From NCBI GenBank assembly GCA_016125085.1, contig WGMM01000012.1, forward strand, positions 1 to 64,000: DNA of 64,000 bases, given 5' to 3'. The position numbers and the translations under genes were made by a program. The DNA is from a bacterium. GTDB taxonomy: Bacteria; Planctomycetota; Planctomycetia; Isosphaerales; Isosphaeraceae. The notes under the pieces were generated by a model that worked only from the letters and a program-made list of their open reading frames with translations, did no database searches and was not told where the DNA came from. Position 1 is the stretch's first letter. Each line of letters starts with the position of its first letter. Shown here in pieces: positions 42,503-50,286 of the stretch.

Positions 42503-44473
42503 ATGCGCTGCCCCAGCCTTGAGGAAATTGCCGGCATTCTGCTCGAGGACGATTCCTCGTCGCGATTCCGTGATTTCATGACTCACCTGGATACTTGCAG
42601 GCGCTGTCAGAGATCGTTGACGGATCTCTCCGAATTGCCGATGGATCACGACATCGGCGATATCTTTACGCCCACCCGGAAAATGGTGCACTCGGACGAT
42701 TTCGAATCCCCTTCGAAGCCGTTCGGAATCATGCCGGATGACAAGCCGACCCAGCTCGATCACCTGATCTTCGAAACGAAAATCGGTGAAGGCGGCATGG
42801 CCGAGGTTTATAAGTGTTTCGACGAACAGCTGGGGCGTAACGTCGCCGTCAAAGTGATCGACTCATCGGTGATGTCCAGCCGGAACCTCGTCCGGCTGGA
42901 ACAGGAAGCCCGGATCCATGCCAAGCTGAAGCACCCCAACGTCGTTTCCCTGCTCGAGTTCAAAGTCGCCAACGGCCTTCCTTACCTCATCATGGAGCTC
43001 GTCGAAGGCGGGACGCTGAAAGAACTCTTCAAGACGCACACGGTCAACCCCCGTACGCTTGCCCTGATTCTCAGGGACGTCGCCCTGGCGGTCCAGGCTG
43101 CCCACGATCTGGGAATCCTGCACCGCGACCTCAAACCGGCGAATATCCTGCTCGAGAAACGGGTGAAATCAGGATCCTCCGATTCCTCCAGCTTGTTTTC
43201 CGGCAACAGTCTCGTCCCGAAAGTCTCGGACTTCGGCCTTGCGAAGCTGGCTGACTCGAATACGGACCTCTCCAAATCGGCCATGTACCTTGGCACCCCG
43301 GCCTACATGTCGCCCGAACAGACGATGGGCGATTCGTCCCGGATCGGTCCCCGTGCCGACATTTACTCCCTGGGCGTCATCCTTTACGAAGGTCTCACCG
43401 GGCGGCTTCCGTTCGTGGGAGACGATCTGACCGAACTCTTCGGGCGTATCCGCCACAATCTTCCTGTTCTCCCCTCCGAAATTCAGGCCGGTGTGCCCCA
43501 CGATCTCGAAACGATCTGCCTGAAATGTCTCGAGAAGGACCCTCGGGCACGATACGCGAAAGCGGCTGATCTGGCGGAAGAACTGACCAGGTTCCTGGAC
43601 GGCAATCCGATCTATGCCAGGCCGATCGGCCCGCTCAGACAGTTGGTCCGCTGGGCTCGCCGGAAACCTGTGCTCGCGGCATCGCTCGTGCTCCTGATCG
43701 CCGAAGTGATCACGTTCGGAATCTGGAACATGCGCAGCGCCGCCACCGAAGCCGAAGCTCGAGTCAGAGAAGCTGAGGCCAGAGTCAAAGAATCCGTGGC
43801 AAGAGCCAAAGCGGAGCAGAAGGCCGACGAACTGCAGGAAGATTACGAAAATTTGAAGTCTCAGTACAGCTATGCCATCAATCTCACCCACAGCAACGCT
43901 GACGAGCTTGAACGGATCATCAGCAAGGGATCCAGGGAACAGGATTTGCGCAAGTTCAAGTGGAAGCTGAGAGGTCAACGCGGCGAACTTGCCGAACGGA
44001 TGATCCCGGCCCTTGACGGAGACCCCGCCTTCGATACGCTTCTTGCGAAAGCGTATTACCTTTCAGGCGTGAGAAAGAAGCGGCATGGCGACCACATGGC
44101 AGCCGCCGAACAATTCCGGAATTCGATCGATAAAGCCAGATCCCACTTCGCAAGCGGAAAAACAAGTCTCGACCACCGTTATTACGCCATGCGCTCGTTC
44201 AATCTTCTGGCGGAATCCGAAATCGCTCGCGGCAATTACGAAGCCGCCCTGAAACTTCTGAAGGAAGCCTGGGACAATTACGCATCCCACGGCGACGATT
44301 TCGAATTGACCCGTGCCGCCAAAGTGATGTCCATGCAGACCGCCTTCCGCCTGATCCATTGCCTCGAAATCCTGGGCCGATTCGACGAAACATGGCGAAT
44401 CTCCACCGACCTCGAAAGGATCGAACGCGTTCCTGTCCAAAACGGGGAATTCGACGTCGATATCCTTTACTGA
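42503..44473 (+). CDS. Transmembrane Ser/Thr protein kinase with N-terminal anti-sigma-like zinc finger
   Basis: A 656-residue Hanks-type kinase. The N-terminus has Cys3 and a H28-x3-C32-x2-C35 motif (HLDTCRRCQ), like the zinc finger of anti-sigma factors. The kinase domain (about 90-350) has GEGGMAEVYKCFD, Lys117 in VAVKVI, HRDLKPANILL (H207-R208-D209) and DFGLAKL (D243), all intact. One membrane helix follows (about 390-410), then a coiled coil (about 412-450) and helical repeats, probably TPR-like, on the far side. The TTG-initiated longer frame overlapping the sigma gene is less likely. It probably controls the neighbouring sigma factor, by inference from the gene order. Confidence 0.92.
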   Translation: MRCPSLEEIAGILLEDDSSSRFRDFMTHLDTCRRCQRSLTDLSELPMDHDIGDIFTPTRKMVHSDDFESPSKPFGIMPDDKPTQLDHLIFETKIGEGGMAEVYKCFDEQLGRNVAVKVIDSSVMSSRNLVRLEQEARIHAKLKHPNVVSLLEFKVANGLPYLIMELVEGGTLKELFKTHTVNPRTLALILRDVALAVQAAHDLGILHRDLKPANILLEKRVKSGSSDSSSLFSGNSLVPKVSDFGLAKLADSNTDLSKSAMYLGTPAYMSPEQTMGDSSRIGPRADIYSLGVILYEGLTGRLPFVGDDLTELFGRIRHNLPVLPSEIQAGVPHDLETICLKCLEKDPRARYAKAADLAEELTRFLDGNPIYARPIGPLRQLVRWARRKPVLAASLVLLIAEVITFGIWNMRSAATEAEARVREAEARVKESVARAKAEQKADELQEDYENLKSQYSYAINLTHSNADELERIISKGSREQDLRKFKWKLRGQRGELAERMIPALDGDPAFDTLLAKAYYLSGVRKKRHGDHMAAAEQFRNSIDKARSHFASGKTSLDHRYYAMRSFNLLAESEIARGNYEAALKLLKEAWDNYASHGDDFELTRAAKVMSMQTAFRLIHCLEILGRFDETWRISTDLERIERVPVQNGEFDVDILY

Positions 44474-44635
44474 TCCCGGCTTCGACCGCACCTGGCGATC
44501 ATTTCCTGATCGAATCGGTCCTGCGAACGTTCGTCCTGGCCCGAATTCGCCGAAAAAAGCGAGGGTTTGCCCGGAAATGCGTTGTGCCCGCAGACCGGCC
44601 TTTTTAAATTGAGATTCGAAAAAGGAGACAATCCA

Positions 44636-45940
44636 ATGACAGATCCGAACCGACGCAAGTTTCTGGAAGCCGCTGGTTCTCTGGCGACCGCCGCGAGTTT
44701 GACCCGCAAAGCTCACGCGGCTGACGCACCTGTCGGCGTGGCCCTCATCGGCTGCGGCGGCATGGGCACGAGCCACCTGAAACTGCTGGCGAAAAACCCC
44801 GAATTGAAAGTGGTCGCTCTCTCCGACGTCGATTCCGACCGCCTGGCCGCGGCGGCCCAGATCGTCGTCGAAGCCGGCCACGCCATGCCCGCGACGCATC
44901 AGGACCTGCGCAATGTTCTCGACGACAAGTCCGTGGAAGCCGTCTGGATCGCCACTCCCGACCACTGGCACGCGCCGGCGGCAATTCTGGCCGCCCGGGC
45001 CGGCAAGCACGTCTATGTCGAAAAGCCCTGCTCGCACAATCTCCGCGAAGGCCGGCTGATGATCGAAGCGGCCCGCGAATCAGGCAAGGTGATGCAAGTC
45101 GGTACGCAAAGCCGCAGCACAGCGCACATCATCGCCGCCGTGGAACGCCTCAAGGCCGGTGCGATCGGCGACGTGCTCGTCGCCAAGGCCTGGAACAGCC
45201 AGCTCCGCGGCAATATCGGCCACGCCAGCCCCGGCGACCCGCCGCCGAATCTGAATTTCGAAGCCTGGCTCGGCCCTGTGCCGGAGCGACCTTATCAGAA
45301 GAATCTGCTGCATTCCATCTGGCGATTCTGGTACGAATTCGGCGTCGGCGACATCGGCAACGACGGCGTGCATGACATCGACATCGCCCGCTGGGGCCTG
45401 GGCGTGCAGTCACACCCTTCGACCGTCACGGCCGCGGGCAGCAAATACTTCTTCGACGACGACCAGCAATTCCCCGACACGCAATATTGCATTTTCGAAT
45501 GGCCCGCCGACGGCACCGTGGCACACAAGCGGATGCTCGTTTACGAACAAAGGGACTGGTCGCCCTACGTGCAGGAAGGTTTCGAAAACGGCAACGCCTT
45601 CTATGGTACCAGGGGCATGCTCATCCTGGGCAAGAACGGCGGCTGGAAACTCTACGGCCCACGCAACAAGCTGATCGAGGAAATGTCAGGCGGGTTCGAT
45701 CTCGCAGCCCATCACCAGAATTTCCTCGATTGCATTCGGTCCGGCAACCGCCCGAATGCCGATATCGAAATCAATCACCTTTCGACATCGCTCTGCCACC
45801 TCGCCAACATCGCATGCCGGCTCGGACGCGTGTTGCATTTCGAACCCGCAGCCGAGAAGGTCGTGGGCGATGACGAAGCCGACGGCATGCTGCGCCGAAC
45901 CTACCGCGAAGGCCACTGGGCCGTTCCGAAGGGGGTTTGA
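44636..45940 (+). CDS. Tat-exported Gfo/Idh/MocA-family oxidoreductase
   Basis: A 434-residue protein with a Tat signal (NRRKFLEAAGSLATAASL) and a Rossmann start VGVALIGCGGMGTSHL. The EKP block reads HVYVEKPCSHNLREGRL, followed by VMQVGTQSRS. The C-terminal domain holds GVHDIDIARWGLG, a metal- or sugar-binding-like segment seen in this planctomycete family. The strong site AAAGGAGACAATCCA fixes the ATG at 44636. It follows the kinase by 162 bases; no functional link is evident. It is a distinct paralogue of the gene at 31 kb; the substrate is unknown. Confidence 0.93.
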   Translation: MTDPNRRKFLEAAGSLATAASLTRKAHAADAPVGVALIGCGGMGTSHLKLLAKNPELKVVALSDVDSDRLAAAAQIVVEAGHAMPATHQDLRNVLDDKSVEAVWIATPDHWHAPAAILAARAGKHVYVEKPCSHNLREGRLMIEAARESGKVMQVGTQSRSTAHIIAAVERLKAGAIGDVLVAKAWNSQLRGNIGHASPGDPPPNLNFEAWLGPVPERPYQKNLLHSIWRFWYEFGVGDIGNDGVHDIDIARWGLGVQSHPSTVTAAGSKYFFDDDQQFPDTQYCIFEWPADGTVAHKRMLVYEQRDWSPYVQEGFENGNAFYGTRGMLILGKNGGWKLYGPRNKLIEEMSGGFDLAAHHQNFLDCIRSGNRPNADIEINHLSTSLCHLANIACRLGRVLHFEPAAEKVVGDDEADGMLRRTYREGHWAVPKGV

Positions 45941-46270
45941 GACGCCCACCCCCTCAGGCCACCGTGCACGACTGCCGCCGTTTCCGCCGATTCGAAATCG
46001 CATCGGCGGAAACGAGCGCCAGAGCGGCCGTTCCCGAGGCGGCTGTCAGACACGTGGATGGTTCAGGATACGTCTTCGCTCCAGCGATCCGCGAATGAGC
46101 CGGTTCGCCCTTCCTCAAACGAATCGGACCGACGCCCCCCATCGGCGCGTATTGGTCGACCGTTTTGTCTTCGTCTTGAATGAACTGATGCCTGCATCGA
46201 ACGAATTTCGTTTCACCGATGATCTCACCAGTTTCGAATGCGTCTCGTTTCGAATGAAATTTCGCTGATT
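45941..46270. other. Intergenic region, no gene seen
   Basis: About 330 bases between convergent genes. The frames crossing it have no domain-like sequence. I see no clear hairpin terminator. Confidence 0.4.
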
Positions 46271-46549
46271 TCAATCGATCATTGACGATCTGTCTTCCCT
46301 CGAATTCGATTCATCGAAATCACAGGTCAACGGATCTTCCGAAGGATCCCCATCGTCCGCGGATCGACCGCGAACGATTTCGACATAGCTGCGGACTAGC
46401 CCGACAGCTAGCGCAAAAATGTACAGCGAATTATACAAACCGAACCCGTTATGCCGGATCGAGTCGATGCACAGGAGCAGTCCGAAACCCAGAAAAAGCG
46501 TTACGATCGCTCCCAGAAACATACGGTCAACCCAAGTATTCTCGGACAT
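46271..46549 (-). CDS. Small membrane protein, hypothetical
   Basis: A 92-residue protein with two hydrophobic helices (LGAIVTLFLGFGLLLCI and SLYIFALAVGLVRSYVEI) and an acidic, Ser-rich C-terminus. AAAGG lies nine bases upstream of the ATG. No family recognised and no operon partner. Confidence 0.5.
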   Translation of the reverse strand: MSENTWVDRMFLGAIVTLFLGFGLLLCIDSIRHNGFGLYNSLYIFALAVGLVRSYVEIVRGRSADDGDPSEDPLTCDFDESNSREDRSSMID

Positions 46550-46981
46550 TCGACAACCTTTCGACCTCGAAATTCAACCCGGGAGCAAGCAGGACAGTCG
46601 TTCGATTCGCGAATCATGGAGAAACTCACCTGCCAAAGAAGTGCGGGCGATTCGAACGGGAAAAGGCCTGGCATGAAGGAACCGTCATACAAAGTATGGT
46701 GAAACGGCCAAATCGCGTCAACTGTCCGAAAACCCGGTTGCGGCAATACGAAACCTTCTTCGGCTCCCGGTTCTCGAGGTAAAGATCACGTTTTATCCGG
46801 GTCAGAAAAGAAGGCTGCGTCCCGGGCTCGCTCTCGTCGATCAGGGTCTTGCCAGGGAAAAAAATCGGGACGGGCAAGCGCTCCGCTTCGGTCACGGACT
46901 GGTTCGGAACCTCGATCTTACTGCGGGATTTCCGTGAAGTGGTGGTGCGGATAACGGTACGGAACGGTCAAATTCGCCGAT
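46550..46981. other. Intergenic region, no gene seen
   Basis: About 430 bases between the small membrane protein and the tRNA. Base composition is mixed and lower in GC; frames of 60-90 codons on both strands show no protein-like signature. Confidence 0.4.
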
Positions 46982-47014
46982 AAAAAAAGGTTCGCGGCGA
47001 AAAGCCGCAAACCC
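46982..47014 (-). terminator. Rho-independent terminator of the tRNA-Ser gene
   Basis: Read on the minus strand it is GGTTTGCGGC, loop TTTTC, GCCGCGAACC, then TTTTTTT. The stem has one mismatch. It lies 12 bases past the 3' end of the tRNA, so the tRNA is probably a single-gene transcript. Confidence 0.85.
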
Positions 47015-47025
47015 TTGTTTCGTAG

Positions 47026-47112
47026 CGGAGAGGGAGGGATTCGAACCCTCGGTACGCGTTAACGTACACGGCATTTCCAGTGCCGCACCTTCGGCCTCTC
47101 GGTCACCTCTCC
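47026..47112 (-). tRNA. tRNA-Ser (anticodon GGA)
   Basis: Minus-strand gene of 87 bases. Acceptor stem GGAGAGG/CCTCTCC with G73; D arm ACC...GGT; anticodon stem CGGCA/TGCCG with loop CTGGAAA, giving GGA for UCC/UCU codons; a long variable arm with stem GTACG/CGTAC typical of Ser; T arm GAGGG TTCGAAT CCCTC. The terminal CCA is not encoded (CTA follows G73), so a CCA-adding enzyme is needed. Confidence 0.97.
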
Positions 47113-47255
47113 GGCACGGCATCATTAGATCAATTTCCGTATGATGTTTCAATGGCAATCGAGCGATCGAATCATCCGCGGGATGCCCCGGGCGGAAGTC
47201 GAACCCGAAATCGGTCCATCCAGAATGCTGTTCGAGGGTCGAAGGAGCTTCGAAA

Positions 47256-48500
47256 ATGGCCAGGAAAGTCGTCCTGATGACGCTCGGAACGCGTGGCGAT
47301 GTCCAGCCCTATCTCGCCCTCGGCCAGGGCTTAAAGCATGCCGGATTCGACGTAACCCTCGCTACCGACGCAAATTTCGCGAATGACGCACGGAATCACG
47401 GCCTCGAATTCGCGCCGGTTCGGGCCGATTTTCGGGCGATCGTCGAATCGCCCGAAGGCCGGGCCGCACTCACGGGCGATCCCCGGGCGATCCTGCGTCT
47501 GGTTCGGCATACGGTTCTGCCTATGACGCATGATCTTCTGGAAGATTTCCGGATGGCGGCCGACGGTGCCGCCGCGATCATCTATCATCCGAAGGCGATC
47601 GCGGCCCCGCACCTGGCCGAAGCGACAGGCATTCCGACCTGGGCCGGGTTCTTTCTGCCGATGCTCTCGCCGACACGGGATTTTCCGATACCGATTCTGA
47701 CCAGTCGATCACTGGGCGGCCTGGGCAACCGGCTGAGTTATCGATTTCTCGACATATCCACGCTGTTTCTCGCAGGGATCGTCAACCGCTGGCGTCGGGA
47801 ATCGCTTGGCCTGATGCACCGCATGCCGCGCGGCTTCGAACGCCAGTTACCTGTTCTTTATGGTTTCAGCCGGCACGTGATTCCTCCGCCGGCGGACTGG
47901 GGCGAGCAGGTGCACGTGACGGGATACTGGTTCCTGGACGAACCGCCCGGCTGGCAACCGCCAGATGAACTGGCCAGGTTTCTCGCCGCGGGCCCGCCGC
48001 CGGTTTATGTCGGATTCGGCAGCATGAGCAGCCGCGACCCGGCCGAAACTGCCAGAACGGTGTTCGAAGCGGTGCGTCTGGCGGGTTGCCGGGCCATCGT
48101 TTCGGAAGGCTGGGGCGGGTTGTCGGCCGGTCACGTGCCGGACGACGTTCTGGCGATTCAGGACGTACCTCACTCCTGGCTTTTTCGTCAGGTGGCGGCC
48201 GTAGTGCATCATGGCGGTGCGGGCACGACGGCTGCGGCGATCCGGGCCGGGAAGCCCTCGATCGTTTGCCCGTTCGTGGCGGATCAGCCGTTCTGGGGCC
48301 ATCAGGTGCACAAGCTGGGCATCGGGCCGAAGCCGATTCGCCAGCGGCGGCTCAGGGCCGGGAATCTGGCGGGTGCGATCGAACGGGCGGTCAACGACAA
48401 AGAAATGCAATCGCGGGCATTGGAACTTGGAGAAAAAGTCGCGGCGGAAGATGGAGTGGCTCGAGCTGTGGAAATCTTCTCGCGACTATGGCATTCATGA
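47256..48500 (+). CDS. GT1-type glycosyltransferase (MGT/sterol-glucosyltransferase-like)
   Basis: A 414-residue UDP-sugar-type transferase with GT-B fold. The N-terminal domain begins VVLMTLGTRGDVQPYLALGQ, which is typical of sterol/hopanoid-like and MGT-type enzymes. The donor-binding block is PHSWLFRQVAAVVHHGGAGT followed by GKPSIVCPFVADQPFWG. It probably glycosylates a lipid or small hydrophobic acceptor; the acceptor is unknown. No signal peptide. It is a single gene on the plus strand between the tRNA and a convergent PEP-CTERM gene. Confidence 0.9.
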   Translation: MARKVVLMTLGTRGDVQPYLALGQGLKHAGFDVTLATDANFANDARNHGLEFAPVRADFRAIVESPEGRAALTGDPRAILRLVRHTVLPMTHDLLEDFRMAADGAAAIIYHPKAIAAPHLAEATGIPTWAGFFLPMLSPTRDFPIPILTSRSLGGLGNRLSYRFLDISTLFLAGIVNRWRRESLGLMHRMPRGFERQLPVLYGFSRHVIPPPADWGEQVHVTGYWFLDEPPGWQPPDELARFLAAGPPPVYVGFGSMSSRDPAETARTVFEAVRLAGCRAIVSEGWGGLSAGHVPDDVLAIQDVPHSWLFRQVAAVVHHGGAGTTAAAIRAGKPSIVCPFVADQPFWGHQVHKLGIGPKPIRQRRLRAGNLAGAIERAVNDKEMQSRALELGEKVAAEDGVARAVEIFSRLWHS

Positions 48501-48638
48501 AAGGCCGTAACTCGCTTCGATATGCCATCGAAGGAAAGAGAACCGCCACGGCAGGCTCGATCTCCTGTCGTGACGGCGAACTGGCGAAGGCACACTCTCG
48601 TGCACCTCAAATTGGTGTGGATAAATAATGAAATCAAT

Positions 48639-49418
48639 TCATGAGAGTCGGTTCCGATTTCGCACCGTTCGGAATCTTGCGGCAACAGCGAGTCCGGTCA
48701 CGAGCGAGATCCAGGCGGAAGGCTCGGGCACTACGGGCACGTCGCCGATCCGGTCCGAGGCGGCGATCACGAAGTTGTCCATGGCCGCATATCCGCCTGA
48801 GAGCAGGTCGATTCGCAGCGTCACTTTGCCATTGGTACTGCCGGCGGCGTCCAGTCCGACGACCGCATTGGTCCAGTCAAACGTATTACGGGGCGATGCC
48901 GTGCCTGTGACGTCGATCGTCGAAAGAATCGAGCCCGAGCCCAGGCCTGTCGCGCCGCTGGGGTTATCGAACAGCGTGAAGCGAAAGGTCGGCTGTTCGC
49001 CCGTCACCGGCACGAAAGGCCCGCCCCACCGGTCGACGTCGATGGAGGAAAAATCGAGCCGGAAATTGAGGTATCGATACGGGCCGAGATCGAACGATAG
49101 TCCAAGCAGGTCGTTCTCGTAAGAACTGAGCATGCCGAGGGCGTAGCGTCCAGCGACTCCCTGAGGATCGAGGAAGCCTGTTCCCCAGGCCTGAGAACCG
49201 CCGACAAGAAGCGTTTCGACGGTGTTCGTCTGCGCGAAGGTGAAGCCAGGGGGCTGATTGCCGTAGAGCTGGTTGACGGATCTGAAAATGTTGACGTCAC
49301 CGCCGTCGTTGACGAACCCGTTCGGGTTTTCGAACGTCTGAACGTAAAGAACGGTCGAGGCTTGCAGATTGATGGCGCCCATCGACAAGAGCAAAGCCAG
49401 GCCAAGGCGAAACTTCAT
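48639..49418 (-). CDS. PEP-CTERM-sorted exported protein
   Basis: A 259-residue protein with a signal peptide (KFRLGLALLLSMGAINLQAS) and a C-terminal sorting tail: VVPEPSAWISLVTGLAVAA, then basic FRTVRNRNR. The mature part is a beta-rich domain with Gly/Asn-rich loops (FENPNGFVNDGGDVN), reminiscent of carbohydrate-binding jelly rolls, but no family is clear. PEP-CTERM proteins go to the cell surface or an extracellular matrix through exosortase. AGGAG lies about ten bases before the ATG. It is the second such protein in the window. Confidence 0.85.
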   Translation of the reverse strand: MKFRLGLALLLSMGAINLQASTVLYVQTFENPNGFVNDGGDVNIFRSVNQLYGNQPPGFTFAQTNTVETLLVGGSQAWGTGFLDPQGVAGRYALGMLSSYENDLLGLSFDLGPYRYLNFRLDFSSIDVDRWGGPFVPVTGEQPTFRFTLFDNPSGATGLGSGSILSTIDVTGTASPRNTFDWTNAVVGLDAAGSTNGKVTLRIDLLSGGYAAMDNFVIAASDRIGDVPVVPEPSAWISLVTGLAVAARFRTVRNRNRLS

Positions 49419-49696
49419 GAGATGCAGTCTCCTGTGGATCACCCGATTGGAAAGATCGGGCGGGAGGATTCGTTCTTCCTGATGGATCGGCCGCAGCCAG
49501 ACCGGCTCCGACATCTCCATCAATCGATACGACCGGCATCAACGGACATCGACGAAATGTCGGAAAATTCCGCCCGGCGGCACCGGTATCTGGCGGCGCA
49601 AGCCGGATGGCGTATATTGTTGAAATTACAGGTCTTATGAACTTGCGACTTCCGCGTCGCAGTCTCTCGTTGTCATACTGCTCTGGAGCCCTGATC

Positions 49697-50143
49697 ATGC
49701 CGATTCGGTGCGAACATGTCGAGATCGTAAAATCGTCGCCGGAGCGTGCATTCGCCATGATCGACGATCTGCCACGTACGGCCGAATGGCTACCCCCGTG
49801 CGTCAGCCTGAACAAGGTCGGCGAGGGGCCGAACGCCTCGGGCGATATGCTCGAATATGCCTATAAGCAGGGCGGGCAGAGTGGCCGCATGAAGGGCCGG
49901 ATCGCCGAACGCGTACCCGGCGAGAAATTGCACTGCATTTATGAAGACGGCATGTTCACCGTTTCGGTCGACATGCGGGTGGCCCCGGACCCGGCCGGAG
50001 CGAAGATGACGCACATCATCGAAATGACGCCGAAGAAGCTGATCGCCAAGCTGTTCACGCCGCTGGTGAAGATCGGTATCCGCAAACAGACGACCGACGC
50101 GGCGGTGAATCTGAAGAAGCTGCTGGAATCCGAATTCTCATGA
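49697..50143 (+). CDS. SRPBCC-fold (START/PYR-like) protein
   Basis: A 148-residue protein with the helix-grip pattern of SRPBCC proteins (polyketide cyclase/dehydrase-like): CEHVEIVKSSPERAFAMIDD, PRTAEWLPPCVSLNKVGEG, and a C-terminal long helix (TTDAAVNLKKLLESEF). These bind hydrophobic ligands in a cavity. GGAG lies upstream of the ATG at 49697; the longer frame upstream is not needed. Convergent with the ABC exporter gene. The ligand is unknown. Confidence 0.85.
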   Translation: MPIRCEHVEIVKSSPERAFAMIDDLPRTAEWLPPCVSLNKVGEGPNASGDMLEYAYKQGGQSGRMKGRIAERVPGEKLHCIYEDGMFTVSVDMRVAPDPAGAKMTHIIEMTPKKLIAKLFTPLVKIGIRKQTTDAAVNLKKLLESEFS

Positions 50144-50286
50144 TTGTGAGTGCTCGGGCCGATCGAAGCGTTCTTCCGGCTTCGGCCGAAAATCGGACGA
50201 TCATGACCGCCCTGCTCCGAAACGCAAAAACGCCGATCGATGAACGAACGGCGCCTTGAAAGGACGAATGCCGGTCAGTCGCCCCC

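Noticed and set aside
46892-47158. An 88-codon minus-strand frame.
   Set aside because: It is simply a translation of the tRNA-Ser gene and its flanks.
48639-49523. A longer N-terminus for the PEP-CTERM protein, starting at 49523.
   Set aside because: The first 35 codons are not signal-peptide-like; the signal peptide begins at the ATG at 49418.
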